Shown: positions 10,062 through 20,120, numbered from the stretch's first letter. The stretch: DNA of 64,000 nucleotides from Hydractinia symbiolongicarpus (GCF_029227915.1 NC_079879.1:15314001-15378000); one strand, 5' to 3'. Numbers and translations are program-made. The notes: generated from the letters alone by a model not told the origin.

Positions 10062-11238
10062 AGCCCTAGCTATTAGCTAATTAAATCTTTTTGTATTTGG
10101 TTTTAATATTCTGTTGTATAAAGCTCTCCCCAACTAGCTTTTCGTAGCAGATATACTGAAAACCTTTAAATATATGCAAGGTGTGTTGGAGAGTAAAAAA
10201 CATACTTCTCACCTTAAAGCAATAATTCCTTTATCTTCACACCTCGCCTCAGATGGAAGGTATATATCTGGACCTAAATTCCGATGAAGACTTTTACCAA
10301 CCAAGGGATAAATATCCCAAGACAACAAAAATGCTCGAGAATAAACACTTTCTAAAAGTTATTTTTGCATTTTACGAACAGATTCAAAATTATCACACTT
10401 TAAATCAGTAAGCACCCGCGCCAACATATCTGCTGCGGCCATAATCAATAATAGTACGGAAAGAATCCAAGTCAAAAGGCGTGAGTCTTTGACTAATCCT
10501 GACGGATGGGAGTTAAAACTATAGCCTAACAGGTTATCAGTAACCACGCAGTACGGAACCTAAATTTCCTTTGGCGGCTGCAGGCCACATATTGTTGGAC
10601 TACGCATAGAGTGTGAAAATTACGTCACGATTTTGACGTCACAGGCCCCTTAGGTGAGATGGGGAGGGTTGCGGGCCATAGCTATTTGATTTTTGACTGA
10701 CTGAGTGACTGATTAGTCAAAATGAATCAGTCAAAATCTGTAAGCTATAATTTGAAACCCTCTCAGTCTATATGGTAGCGACGTCACAACTTTGACGTCA
10801 ACATCGCTATAGGCGAATTGGAGAGGGCTGTGAACCATGGCTTTTCGACGTAAAAAAATTACAATTTTTAACGCCCTCCGTTTGCAACGCCTGGATCGTC
10901 GACATCTTCGCTTGGCTAACATTTTTCGTCAAATTTACACTTAGTCACGCGACTTATCTGGCTAACCCTGGATCCGCACCTGCAAATGTACCTAGATCAG
11001 CGGTGATATACTTCATATCAATGTGTACCACTTGTGCGTTAAAAGGCGTTCATTAAGAAAAGCACCTCTAAAGCTAATCATATCGTCATGCTTCCTACAA
11101 AGAGTATAAGTTAATGATTGTAAAATTAAATAAAACAAAAATAACTTTCCGTAAAAAAACAAAAATAGTTTTGTTTCGGCATTTAACAAACGACATGCAT
11201 ACCTTTTTACCTCGAGAAAAATTTATATTTTTTTTTCA

Positions 11239-11585
11239 GATTGATCTAATAGACATGCAGATGAAGTCAGATGGAGAATTTAAATGGATATGTCACATCG
11301 TGGACCATTTTTCAAGATTTCACACTATTTACCCACAGACAACTAAATCTGCGAAGGAAACGGCTAAAAATTTCAAAGTTAAATTTCTTAGCGTTTTTGG
11401 TTTGCCAAATATTATGCAGTCAGACAACGGCTCTGAATTTGTGAACGACATCATTCGCAAAATTCATTAATGGTAGTCCAGGTCATTTGCAATCACAAGG
11501 CATGGTGGAACAAGGCAATAACACAATTCAGACAATAATCAGCGCTCGGGAAAATGACACAGGAACATGCAACTGGTCTGATTGA
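11239..11585 (+). pseudogene. Ginger/KRBA2-like integrase catalytic core
   Basis: The exon opens after a TTTTTTTTCAG acceptor with IDLIDMQMKSDGEFKWICHI (first catalytic Asp). It continues with FGLPNIMQSDNGSEFV (second Asp), and in another frame with SQGMVEQGNNTIQ (catalytic Glu) and TCNWSD. The DMQ/DGEFKW signature is typical of KRBA2-like, Ginger-type integrases rather than Gypsy. A frameshift near 11465 separates the second Asp from the Glu, and a UGA follows NWSD, so the copy is inactive. Confidence 0.75.
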
Positions 11586-11794
11586 CTGCCAGAAATCCAG
11601 TGTTAGTATTTTCAAAGTTTATTTAGTGTGTTCTGTTTAACTTGTTTAAAGTCTAATAAATGTTTTTTGCTGCTGGCGAAGTTTTTTTCTGATTTTTGTT
11701 TATAATTCTTAAACTTTGCACCAAGCTGGCAACGATCTTTTTTTGGTAAAAGGCTATGGTATGGTAACTAATCATAGTATGTTTACATGTTTTA

Positions 11795-11885
11795 GATGCT
11801 ATGAACACTTCATTTGTGCGAAACATAAAAATGACACCCTATGAGGTAGTATTTGGTCAGAAAGCTGCTGGACTTCAAATGGTTA
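11795..11885 (+). pseudogene. Ginger-like integrase exon (MTPYE motif)
   Basis: After an acceptor (ATGTTTTAG) the sequence reads YAMNTSFVRNIKMTPYEVVF followed by GQKAAG. MTPYEvvFGqk is the segment after the catalytic Glu in this integrase class. It is a short exon between the core exon and the exon starting at 11965. Confidence 0.6.
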
Positions 11886-11964
11886 ATATTTTTAATTTTT
11901 TATATTTGCTTCTAAGTAAGTCTTTCAATGAATAAAATTGAACTGTTGTATTCTTCTATTTTAG

Positions 11965-12883
11965 ATTGGTCCATGCAACACAGATGTAAATGCAGATATG
12001 GTAACTGACATCATTGAGCAGTCAGCTAATGGTAATGAAGATTGTGATGACGCGAATGTTCCTTTAATTAATTTTTCTGTGCATCATTCGAATATACCAG
12101 CACTGGAAAGAGAAGCAGATGAAGAAATGGAAACATCCCCTCGTAACACAATAAGGAAGGAGGTGGTTAATAACACTATCAAAAATGCAGAAGCGATGTG
12201 CAAAAGGTTTGAAAGGGGTAAAAAAAATACCTGTGGGAAATTTCGATGTAGGACAAAATGTCACAGTAGCAATTCCTTCCAAAATTCGCCACTCCTCTGA
12301 TCTAAAGCGCTTACCGTGCACAATTGTTAATAAAAGTGCAGGAAACCAACCCACATACAGACTTTTATGTCAATATGGGACGTTGGAAAAAAGATATAGT
12401 GCAGGAAAATTAATGGCCTTTAACGGCTCTGTACGGTGTGGTAAACCGGACATCTACGTTTGCCTAAGAACAGCTTCTCAAAAAATGTGTCAAAATAAGT
12501 TGGTGTATTGTCACTGTAAAAAGTCAGGTTGCAAAAATATATCATGCAATTGCATCAAAGCTAAAATCGCCTGTTACTCTCGATGTCACAAAGCCGATAC
12601 ACTTCATTGCAAAAACAAAACTGCAATACCATCACCTCAATATATCGACTCATTTCCTAAATTTGGAGGGAATATTAATCTATTAGCATTTCAGAACACC
12701 TGTCCTGTTGACACATGGTTGGCTGTCGTAAAGTGTGTAGATAGTTACAAACTGTTGCCTGATGTAAGCCCCACAAAAACCACACTCAAATTGGTTCGCA
12801 AAGGTGAATTTGAAGAGGCCAAATATCAAGTAGCCGTTGACCACGTTATATTACCAAGATGTATGGGTCGGAATTTACCTTGA
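11965..12883 (+). pseudogene. Ginger-like transposase C-terminus: chromo-like, Cys-rich, protease start
   Basis: An acceptor (TATTTTAG) precedes IGPCNTDVNADMVTDI. After a poly-A frameshift near 12225 the frame continues with FDVGQNVTVAIPSKIRHSS and YGTLEKRYSAGKL, resembling the post-core region of KRBA2-like integrases. A Cys-rich block follows (YCHCKKSGCKNISCNCIK, CYSRCHKADTLHCK, about 12505-12605). The last part reads LLAFQNTCPVDTWLAVVKC, which looks like the active-site Cys segment of a USP-like cysteine protease. It runs to a stop at 12883. A Cys-rich motif after the core is common in this class; the protease reading is inference. Confidence 0.6.
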
Positions 12884-12894
12884 TGATAAAGATG

Positions 12895-13400
12895 TATATT
12901 CTGCCATTTTTAAAATTATCGAGATCATCATACTGCGACAATCCGTATTGTCTATCTCCTTTGGTTGTCACTGGCGTGCAAGATTGTCCGTCTTTAAATC
13001 GAGGGTTGTCTCTTAACTGGATTACACCATTAGATATTCAGCATCAGATATCTTCCTGGTTTAATGATCATATGACATCAACAAGGTGTGGTCGGAAAAT
13101 CGCTAACGCGCCATTGAAATATTGCTTTCAAGACATCAATACTGAACCAGGGTAGGTTTTCTTTTTAAAATCATCATTTTCAATAAAATTTTTAAATTGT
13201 TTTTATAAAAATTAATGTTTTTTTCTGTAGGCTAACTTCGCAATTTTGTAATAGAACAAGAAAAAACAAACCAATATCCTGTTCTATATTCCCGCCACTG
13301 CTACCAGTCCACATTACCGAATATGGTACTGGCAAACAAATAACAAATTCGTTTCCAGTGGAAATTACAGTGGCAATTTCAGGAAAGATAACTAGAGCGT
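12895..13400 (+). pseudogene. Exons of the cysteine-protease-like domain, middle part
   Basis: The first segment, to 13155, reads SSYCDNPYC then LDIQHQISSWFNDHMTSTRC and ends at a GGTAGG donor. A second exon, from about 13231 after TTTTTCTGTAG, reads LTSQFCNRTRKNKPISCSIF then LLPVHITEYGTGKQ. The spaced CxxxxC and C-x(n)-C pairs look like the zinc-binding insert of ubiquitin-specific-protease-like folds. Exon borders are inferred from splice-like signals. I cannot confirm the family by eye. Confidence 0.45.
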
Positions 13401-13467
13401 AGGTCTTTTTTCATGAAAAATAAGATACAATACATTATATTACATTGTTAAACTAACAGGCTTAAAA

Positions 13468-13698
13468 GTGTCAAATTTACATTGTGATATTATATTCACA
13501 GCTTCCTTTTTTTGTAGATACGAACTTATGGCTATTACACTTTGGGACAAGTCACATCACACTGCAAAACTCCTTTACAATGGAAGCTGGTACTTCTACG
13601 ACGGGATGAAAAACGGATTGGTCGCACTAAACCGCGAAGTGTTGCCAGATGGTTACACACCTACGTACTGTTTATATGGTATGGTGTATAATGTTTAA
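13468..13698 (+). pseudogene. Exon with the His segment of the protease-like domain
   Basis: After an acceptor-like TTTTTTTGTAG near 13517 the sequence reads YELMAITLWDKSHHTAKLLY followed by NGSWYFYDGM. This arrangement (hydrophobic strand, HHTA, then a W/Y-rich strand ending YDG) matches the catalytic His segment of USP-like cysteine proteases, where the substrate groove precedes a Trp-Tyr-Asp motif. With NTCPVDTW upstream it makes a plausible Cys/His pair. The open frame start at 13468 is probably intronic. Confidence 0.45.
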
Positions 13699-14402
13699 AA
13701 TTTTTATTGGTTAACACGTGCAATTTAAAGTTAACATGCAACACAATGATGAGTTTCACTTGTTTGTGCTTTAGTGCGAAAGGATGGACAAAAGACGCAA
13801 ATTTTACAAGATTTAACGAATAAATGTACTACACCAATAGCCATTGAAGGTAAAAAATAATATACTTAATAATTTAAACTGAAATACTTAAAAATGCTTT
13901 ATTTTGTGCAACTTCTTCTTTAACATAGCTTAACTATTTTTTGGTACATTATGATCTAATTTATTATCGCAAATTAACTAAAAAAAATTGTTCCATTGTC
14001 TGCTCACGTCAATTTTTGATATCAAAGTATGTTTGTATAGATGATAATGCCGACGATGACAGAATAATTCAAGCTGCAGAAATTTTAAGAGGACATGGAG
14101 ATAGTATGTGCGAAACTAATTATCTTGAACAACAATCTTGTGACTTGCCTTCTGACGCGGAAGAAGATCATACCGGTAATAATTATAATCATAATTTTAA
14201 GAACTGGCTTTTATTTCCACGAAGAAAATTGCGTAAACGTTTTGCTATAAGTTATTATAAAATGTTTACATTTCACTTTTAAGGAATCGTCGTTAAAAGC
14301 CTACTGTGAAATGGACGAATATCAAAAATCTCAAATGTTACTTTCTTGGTTTGTTGGTGACACTAACGCCTCATGAATAGTTAGTGAAAGTGAAGAAGGT
14401 CG

Positions 14403-14700
14403 TTGAGCTTACTACCAAAATCAACAAAAAACATACCTGATTCTCTGCGTGATGACCTTGTGCATCCAAATATATTGACGTCCTATGCTGACGGTGAATT
14501 TATCAAACAAATCAAGCAATTGATAGCGTCAAAGAAGAAAAATTCAAACTGGAAGTGTGGCGATTGTAAGGCTTTAATAACGAACGATAAAAGCATTATC
14601 TGTAACAGATGCCTTATTTGGAACCATTACAAGTGTACTGGATTAAAAGAAGACCTAGTAGCAATTGGTTCTGTGATACCTGCGTGGCTAGTTTTGCAGG
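14403..14700 (+). pseudogene. PHD-finger exon of the Ginger-like element
   Basis: The frame contains SNWKCGDCKALITNDKSI, CNRCLIWNHYKCTGLKED and, in a neighbouring frame, NWFCDTCVA. This is a Cys4-His-Cys3 pattern of a PHD finger, a domain known from some Ginger elements and many chromatin readers. The shift between CTGLKED and WFCDTC, near 14660, breaks the frame. A donor-like GGTATA follows at about 14700, and the next exon begins after TTTTTACAG at 14838. Confidence 0.6.
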
Positions 14701-14838
14701 TATATATGATATGTATTTTTGTATGTATTATGTATATATCTCATATGTATCATTTTTTATATCTCATTTTTTGTATCTCATATGTAGCATTTTTTATTTC
14801 TGCTTTCGATTATTCTTCCTAAATTTCTATTTTTACAG

Positions 14839-15102
14839 AAAACGAAATGTCTGACAAAGAGAATGAGTTAGAGACAAATTGGACTGATTTACTTAAAAGA
14901 ACTCTTAAAGACGGAGTTCTCTCTACGATTGTGGAAAAATCTGAAATCGGGTGGTGCTTTTCAGGTTGCTGCTAACATGCAGAAAATCGAAAAGAGAGAC
15001 CCAGAATTCGCTCTACAACTTGACAAGTGCTTAAGAGCTCTATTGGTTCCTTCTTATCGAAGAATTTTGCTGATGAATTACCATTTGGTAGTAAAAGAGT
15101 AA
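14839..15102 (+). pseudogene. Last recognisable exon of the Ginger-like element
   Basis: After an acceptor ending at 14838 the sequence reads NEMSDKENELETNWTDLLKR then TLKDGVLSTIVEKSE. After a shift it continues VAANMQKIEKRDPEFALQLD, CLRALLVPSYRRIL and ends with a stop at 15100-15102. The charged, helical sequence is of no known family to me. A GTAAGC donor overlaps the stop, so splicing could continue. Confidence 0.4.
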
Positions 15103-15630
15103 GCATGTTACTGTACATCCAAGTGAAGCTTTTTACTCTGTTTTAATTTCAAAACTGTTTACGGTTGTAAAACGCAGTCATATGACGCGTACCTGTGATT
15201 TTTTTTTATTTTGACTAGCGTTATGTTTGGTATTATGTTGTTTTGACTTCTTCTTATTTTTGTTCTTAGCTTCTTTCAAGTATTTTTCTTGACTTTCTTA
15301 AGCATTTTTCTTTCAAGCATTTTGTTGTCAACTTTAGTTTTACCAAAATGGAATTTATAATGCAGTTTGTACTACAGGTATTTTTTTACTTTCATGTACA
15401 TATATTTTATATATATATATTCGTATTATATTTATATAGCTATGAGTAAGACAGGTTTATATTTATTTAAAGTACCTACATAGTATCATGTATTTTAATA
15501 TAATACAAAAAGATAGTCTCATAGATAGAAGCCATTTAAAAAAGATCAAATCCAATCAATCAGAATTGTACAAATTGTACAGGCTTACAGCCTTCATTGT
15601 TCAACCTACATTGTACAATCTACAAAGTAA
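15103..15630 (+). other. Non-coding AT-rich interval of the Ginger-like element
   Basis: No gene is seen. The interval contains an AT microsatellite around 15400-15440 and the repeated word TTGTACA around 15565-15620. Confidence 0.5.
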
Positions 15631-15634
15631 GTCA

Positions 15635-15830
15635 AAAAATCGTGAATATTAAAATGCCCTACTTTGGGCAGTTTTCATTCCTGCCCAAAGTCGATCAAAA
15701 ATCGTCAATATTAAAATGCCCTACTTTGGGCAGTTTTCATTCCTGCCCAAAGTCGGTCAAAAATCGTCAATATTAAAATGCCCTACATTGGGTGGTTTTT
15801 CTGCCCAAAGTTAATATTACAATGCCACTC
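15635..15830. repeat. 62-bp tandem repeat of hairpins, 3 copies
   Basis: Copies align at 15641, 15703 and 15765. Each contains ACTTTGGGCAG and its reverse complement CTGCCCAAAGT separated by about 9 bases, so every unit can form a hairpin; the third is decayed. The same word ACTTTGGGCAG recurs at 16060-16070 at the edge of the Ginger-like insertion. Confidence 0.8.
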
Positions 15831-16010
15831 TATTCTGGGCATGCTTTCGCTGAAATATAGTTGTAGATTAAAAGTTTAAATTTTGGTTAACTATGTGTTC
15901 ATAAGAGCAAATTAAATTAAGTTAAATTAAGGCATAAAAATAGTAAAGTAGTTTATTAAAGTTAGTTTAAGACGAAAGGAATGCAGTTTCAACTGATAAA
16001 AGGATGTGTT

Positions 16011-16319
16011 TTACTTTGCATAGTTTTGCCCTACTTGGGTTATGATTTGAAAATGCCCGACTTTGGGCAGCCGCCCTACTTTGGGTGGAACAGGCTCACT
16101 TGCGCCATATGTTATAACTTTGATGCATGATTTTTTTAGCTTTAACGCTCCCCAGGAGATGTTTTTTATTTGATCAAAAGTTTGTTTGTTTGGAATATTT
16201 AATGACGAGCCCGTGTCTATTAAGGCCTTGACGGTAACTCCCTCTATGTTAACTTTGGTGTTAAACTGACTAATCCAGTTTACTGCTACACTTTTTGCAT
16301 CTTCAATACATGTAGACAA
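16011..16319 (-). pseudogene. Gypsy aspartic protease (truncated)
   Basis: VNIEGVTVKALIDTGSSLNI holds the DTGS active site of a retroviral-type aspartic protease, preceded by a typical NTKV strand. Downstream GASEPVP is followed by an odd insertion (PPKVGRLPKV) encoded by the CCCAAAGT-type repeat, then the family sequence GHFQIITQVG. The frame ends where the Ginger-like insertion begins, and the polyprotein resumes at 6473. Confidence 0.7.
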
Positions 16320-16370
16320 TTTCTCTTGTTAACTGAACCTTTCCCCTGTCGTCGTTTAACCCCAGAACTT

Positions 16371-16655
16371 CTACAACATCTCACAGTGTCCGATTTTGTT
16401 GCAGTTAAGACATGTTCTGCCTTCAGCTAGACAGGGTTTTGTGTGTGGGAACGTGCCACCGCATGGAATACATGTTTTATTATACGTATGGCTATTACTT
16501 CCTCTTCTACTCGTTTTACTCTTACCAAAGATAGATTCTTGTAACTTTCTTCTCAATTCATTAACTTCTTCTTCATGCTTGTTTGCATTGTCAACGTCAT
16601 TAGCTTTGTGTTCAGCATCTTCTAAAGCGTTCGCATACGTTAAGAAGTCTTGCAA
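16371..16655 (-). pseudogene. Gypsy gag nucleocapsid with zinc knuckles
   Basis: The sequence contains CIPCGGTFPHTKPCLAEGRT followed by CLNCNKIGHC. The second is a CCHC zinc knuckle, and the first is the CxxCgxxHxxxxC box common before it in this Gypsy group. A stop after GHCEML truncates it. It follows the capsid piece at 16658 with a frameshift. Confidence 0.7.
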
Positions 16656-16657
16656 AG

Positions 16658-17041
16658 TTAACTCTGTGTTCTTGAGGCGTATTTTCGAAGCTTGTTATTA
16701 CATGTCGATAAAATTAATTTTTGTTTAATTTCTTGTTCAATTCTTGTGTTAAAGTCACATCTGTGAGCTTGTTGTTTCACCCTTACGTAAAATTGGTGGA
16801 TGGTTTCTCCTTCATTTTGCTTCACCTTCCTGAATAAATATACTTCGTATTCGACGTTTTTTTTCAGGTTAAAATGTTTATCAAAAATATCAATGGCGTT
16901 ATTCAATGACTCGTCGCTATCTCGCACTAGCAAATTGTCATAAATGTCGTACGCTTCTTCTCCGATATAATTAAGTAGCAGAGCAAGTTTTTGCTTATCG
17001 TCTGTAATATTAAGTGCTACACACAAATTAATAAATTGCAC
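16658..17041 (-). pseudogene. Gypsy gag capsid region
   Basis: This piece reads ALNITDDKQKLALLLNYIGE, then AYDIYDNL and, after NAIDIFDKHFNLKKNVEYE, the conserved FRKVKQNEGETIHQFYVRVK. These are the capsid helices of a Gypsy gag. The N-terminus is cut exactly where the 17042 tandem repeat begins. It continues in another frame into the zinc-knuckle region. Confidence 0.75.
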
Positions 17042-17365
17042 ACTTAGTGAATGCTATCTATGCAAATTGATCACTTAGCAAATGCTATCTATACAAATTG
17101 CACACTTAGCTAATGCTATCTGTACAAATTGATCACTTAGCAAATGCTATCTGTACAAATTGACAACTTAGCAAATCTTATCTGTACAAATTGCACACTT
17201 AGCGAATGCTATCTATGCAAATTGATCACTTAGCAAATCCTATCTATACAAATTGACAACATAGCAAATCTTATCTGTACAAATTGCACACTTAGGAAAT
17301 GATATCTATGCAAATTGATCACTTAGCAAAATGCTATCTGTACAAATTGCACACTTAGCAAGTGC
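17042..17365. repeat. Tandem repeat of about 37 bp, roughly 8-9 copies
   Basis: The unit is approximately CACTTAGCAAATGCTATCT followed by a short variable ATACAAATTG-like part. Copies vary by a few bases (TGCACACTT, TGATCACTT, TGACAACTT). The array abuts the cut end of the Gypsy gag on one side and a palindrome on the other, so it may be the subterminal repeat of a DNA transposon. Confidence 0.85.
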
Positions 17366-17370
17366 TGTGT

Positions 17371-17449
17371 CACCGCTAAGTGATCAATTTTCCTAAGTGA
17401 TCAATTTGCATAATTAATCACTTAGGAAAATTGATCACTTAGCGGTGAC
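17371..17449. repeat. Large near-perfect palindrome
   Basis: About 32 bases beginning TCACCGCTAAGTGATC are followed, after about 15 bases, by their exact reverse complement ending GATCACTTAGCGGTGA. The arms contain the same CACTTAG word as the neighbouring tandem array. It would form a long cruciform or RNA hairpin. Confidence 0.85.
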
Positions 17450-17496
17450 TTGGAGTCAAGTCCAACGATGTGCATAACCTAGTTTATATTTCAAAG

Positions 17497-17854
17497 ATGG
17501 CGGCGAAAGAGCGAGACATGGACAAGGTAGGTTGTTATGTTCTTTACTGACAAAAGCTGGTTGATTTATATCATGCACTGTTAGTTTGGATTCGTTAATG
17601 ATTCAGCAGTATAATAATTAATTATGCTTGTTTTTTTTCTTGCAATTTTGACTTTATCCATGTTTCATTTTCAGCTCACTGAGATAGCTGTACTGCATGC
17701 TGACGACAACATTTTACGTAAACATGGTGTCACCAAGGATGGTGATATAATCAGATTGAGATTAATGTGTTCCTCAGATGAGCAATTAGAAGATCGAAAG
17801 CTTAAGTTGAAGTCCATTATTCAAGGTGGATCAGCTAGACCAAAAAAAAAGTAG
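17497..17854 (+). pseudogene. First exons of a HECT-type ubiquitin ligase-like gene
   Basis: ATG at 17497 starts MAAKERDMDK, followed at once by a GTAGGT donor. The acceptor TTTTCAG at 17668-17674 keeps the frame and continues LTEIAVLHADDNILRKHGVT then KDGDIIRLRLMCSS. This looks like a small N-terminal domain of the TE-associated HECT gene families common in cnidarians. The exon runs into KKK and a stop at 17854, after which the frame is unclear to 18121. Evidence for splicing is good; the family call comes from the downstream parts. Confidence 0.5.
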
Positions 17855-18123
17855 AGTATTGTCCCCAGTTAGGAAAAGTGTTACAAAGAAACTAAGAGTC
17901 GTTTACCTCAGTTGGGAACACTATTATGTGAGGAAAAAAAATTTTCTCTAGTGAAAGGAGACAGAGGAGGTGGACTGAGAAGCACCAACCTTCTGTCGAA
18001 TGCATCCTATGATGATTTATTGATTACTTGCAAAGAGTTATTTTGGGAGAAAAGGAACAACCCTCTTACATTTGGTACAAGTGACATTACTTTTTTTTAG
18101 TTGATATCCGGAGGGAAGTTGTG

Positions 18124-18878
18124 AATAACATTTTAACCACCAATGCAAACCAACAGATCCCTTCTACAATTGAGCTGTATTGTCAGAAAACAAAAATGGC
18201 TAGAACCAAGTTCATTTTCAGAACAAAGTGCAAGACAATCCAAATGATACAAGACTTGACAGCACCAATATTTGTGAGTTCTGACAATGACGAATCAGAT
18301 GATTTTGTTCCAGCTCGTGGTTTTAGAACATCGATACCATTGATTGGAACTTCTCATGAACGAGCAGAGGTAAGACAAGAGATGGACAATGCCTACTCTG
18401 CATCTTTAGCATCTGATAGGAAGAAAGCACAAGAAAAAGCTGATACAGAAAAAAGAACCTTAAGGTTACAAAGCTTGAATGCAGCACGAAAATCAAGAGT
18501 TCCTCCTGAAGCTTTTTAACTGATGACCATTGTACTATTTCAATACATCACCCTGCAGAAGGTCGTAAAACACGTGTTTTTTATGCACGAGAAGCAATGA
18601 CTGTAGTATATGATTGGGCAGGAGGTTTGAGCATTGAACCTGAACATTATGATATTTTAGATTTTACTGGAAAAGTTATTGTCCCAGATTCATCAATTCA
18701 ATCAGGAATGTTTCATATTAGAAAACGTGATGATCCAGTTAACATGACATGCGGAGCTTCAGTAGCATTTATGGGATTTGGAACAGAGAAAGAGTCCGCT
18801 AACGATGCTTCTGTAACTGAACAATCTACCTCAACAACAAGTTTATTATCAAGTTCGGAAACGACAGTGAACCGATAA
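18124..18878 (+). pseudogene. Middle region of the HECT-type gene (UAS/UBX-like segment)
   Basis: The first frame reads EVRQEMDNAYSASLASDRKK and LQSLNAARKSRVPPEAF. After a shift near 18520 comes HCTISIHHPAEGRKTRVFYA, then MTVVYDWAGGLSIEPEHYDI. The DxAYxxSLxxDxxK helix followed by a ubiquitin-like fold is the arrangement of UAS/UBX proteins, and it precedes HECT domains in some invertebrate gene families. The second frame ends at 18878 after a Ser/Thr-rich tail. It has no intact start. Confidence 0.5.
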
Positions 18879-19029
18879 CAACAGCAAATTTCGAAGACTT
18901 ACAAAAAGTCCGTTTATCATCCCTTGAGGGTGAATTCAATGATGGGGAACAATTAGTAACTGTAGTCAGAGAAAATATATGGGATGAAATGTTGACATTT
19001 TTTCCAGTGAGCGTTTTAACATAAAAAAA

Positions 19030-20120
19030 AGGTTTTAATCGAATTCAAGGATAAGGAAGCTCAGGGAGATGGTGTTGCAAGGGACGCTTTCACATTATTT
19101 TTTTAAAAACTGTATGGAAAATTTGATGGCTACTTTGAGAAAGTACCAATACCCACTTCGGAAGCGATGGAGTTAAATACAGTGGGAAAAACTATTACTT
19201 CTGGCTTTGTATTTTGTATTGTAGCTATATCCTTTTCAATTATCACATGCTGCCATGAAGTATACATTGTTTGAAGAAATAACTGATCAAGATTTGTTCA
19301 AATCGTTTATGAATTATATGCCATTATCAGAAGCCGAGTATGTAAAACAGTTTGCAGCTGGGAAAAAAATTGAAATCCAACCCATAGGAGACACATTGAC
19401 TGAATCTCGTATTTTTGATATGCCAAAAAAAGAAAATGTGATTGAGAATTATTTATTAAAGCTGCAAAAATTTCACTTAAAGGTTACCAACCTTTTGTTT
19501 GAAAGAAATTGTTACAGGAATGGGACATTTTTGACATGCTGCCATGAAGTATACATTGTTTGAAGAAATAACTGATCAAGATTTGTTCAAATCTTTTATG
19601 AATTATATACCATTATCAGAAGCCGAGTATGTAAAACAGTTTGCAGCTGGGAAAAAAATTGAAATCCAACCCATAGTAGACACATTGACTGAATCTCGTA
19701 TTTTTGATATGCCAAAGAAAGAAAATGTGATTGAGAATTATTTATTAAAGCTGCAAAAATTTCACTTAAAGGTTACCAACCTTTTGTTTGAAAGAAATTG
19801 TTACAGGAATGGGACATTTTTGGAAAAACGTCAGCCAAAATATGTCCGATGAAATAGCTACTGAAACAAAGCCCACACCCGAACGATTTTTAAAAGCTAT
19901 CGAAGCCGTTGAAAAAAATCAAGTTTACCAGAAAATTACAACTTGGTTTCATCGTTATGTACGTTCATTGAAACAGGAAACTTTGTTGGATCTTGTCAGA
20001 TTTATAACTGGATCATCGAACCTTATACCTGGTGAAATCATTATATTAGAGTACACTGATCACCACCGAAACATGCAAGACCAACTATGTTTCCTTTTCT
20101 CACCTTTGTGAAAAGATCAA
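19030..20120 (+). pseudogene. HECT ligase domain (broken, internally duplicated)
   Basis: In order: EFKDKEAQGDGVARDAFTLF (the HECT entry motif), YGKFDGYFEKVPIP, a 289-bp segment present twice (KYTLFEEITDQDLFKSFMNY in each copy), and FHRYVRSLKQETLLDLVRFI followed by TGSSNLIPGE. The last is the C-lobe motif that precedes the catalytic Cys. The catalytic region is frameshifted, and the sequence ends at the A|TC junction of the first Helitron-like unit at 20124. HECT enzymes pass ubiquitin through that Cys; here it cannot be confirmed. Confidence 0.6.
19245..19822 (+). repeat. 289-bp tandem duplication inside the HECT region
   Basis: 19245-19533 is repeated at 19534-19822 with only a few substitutions. 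It begins ACATGCTGCCATGAAG and ends GGGACATTTTTG in both copies. The near identity indicates a recent event. Confidence 0.9.

Larger units (their letters stand above)
8094..11238 (+). other. Long intron-like interval without genes
   Basis: No credible coding region is seen between the zinc-finger exon and the integrase core exon. Open frames here, for example around 9142-9351 and 9637-9915, have no recognisable content. The interval holds a hammerhead-like core (8641-8667), an inverted-repeat element (9696-10061) and a patch with TGACTGACT and GACGTCA repeats (10620-10860). It has probably grown by insertion of small elements. Confidence 0.5.
6475..16018 (+). mobile_element. Ginger-like DNA transposon inserted in Gypsy (intron-containing)
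   Basis: The interval between two halves of the Gypsy polyprotein contains exon-like pieces of a KRBA2/Ginger-type integrase gene and its accessory domains, all on the plus strand. Both edges are rich in the motif AAAGTCGGGC: near 6479 and 6502 in plus orientation, and near 16050-16085 mostly in minus orientation, each followed by AAAATAT/ATTTTCAAA. These may be terminal inverted repeats. Exact ends and a target duplication could not be fixed by eye. Frameshifts in the integrase exon show that the copy is dead. Confidence 0.6.
3422..17041 (-). mobile_element. Ty3/Gypsy retrotransposon split by a DNA transposon
   Basis: Pieces of one minus-strand Gypsy element appear in the correct order: gag (17041-16371), protease (16319-16018), protease/RT linker (6473-6192), RT (5430-4624), RNase H with the integrase zinc finger (4616-3891) and integrase core (3794-3422). 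The order and orientation argue for one element interrupted between 16018 and 6474. No LTRs are visible. The 5' end is cut at 17041 by a tandem repeat and the 3' end at 3422 by the coiled-coil ORF. Confidence 0.75.

Noticed and set aside
10690-10740. TGACTGACTGAGTGACTGA repeat patch as a regulatory site
   Set aside because: Short local simple repeat with palindromic neighbours; no further support.
17042-17365. Regularly spaced short repeats that could look like a CRISPR array
   Set aside because: The whole 37-bp period repeats, with no unique spacers, and the setting is eukaryotic.
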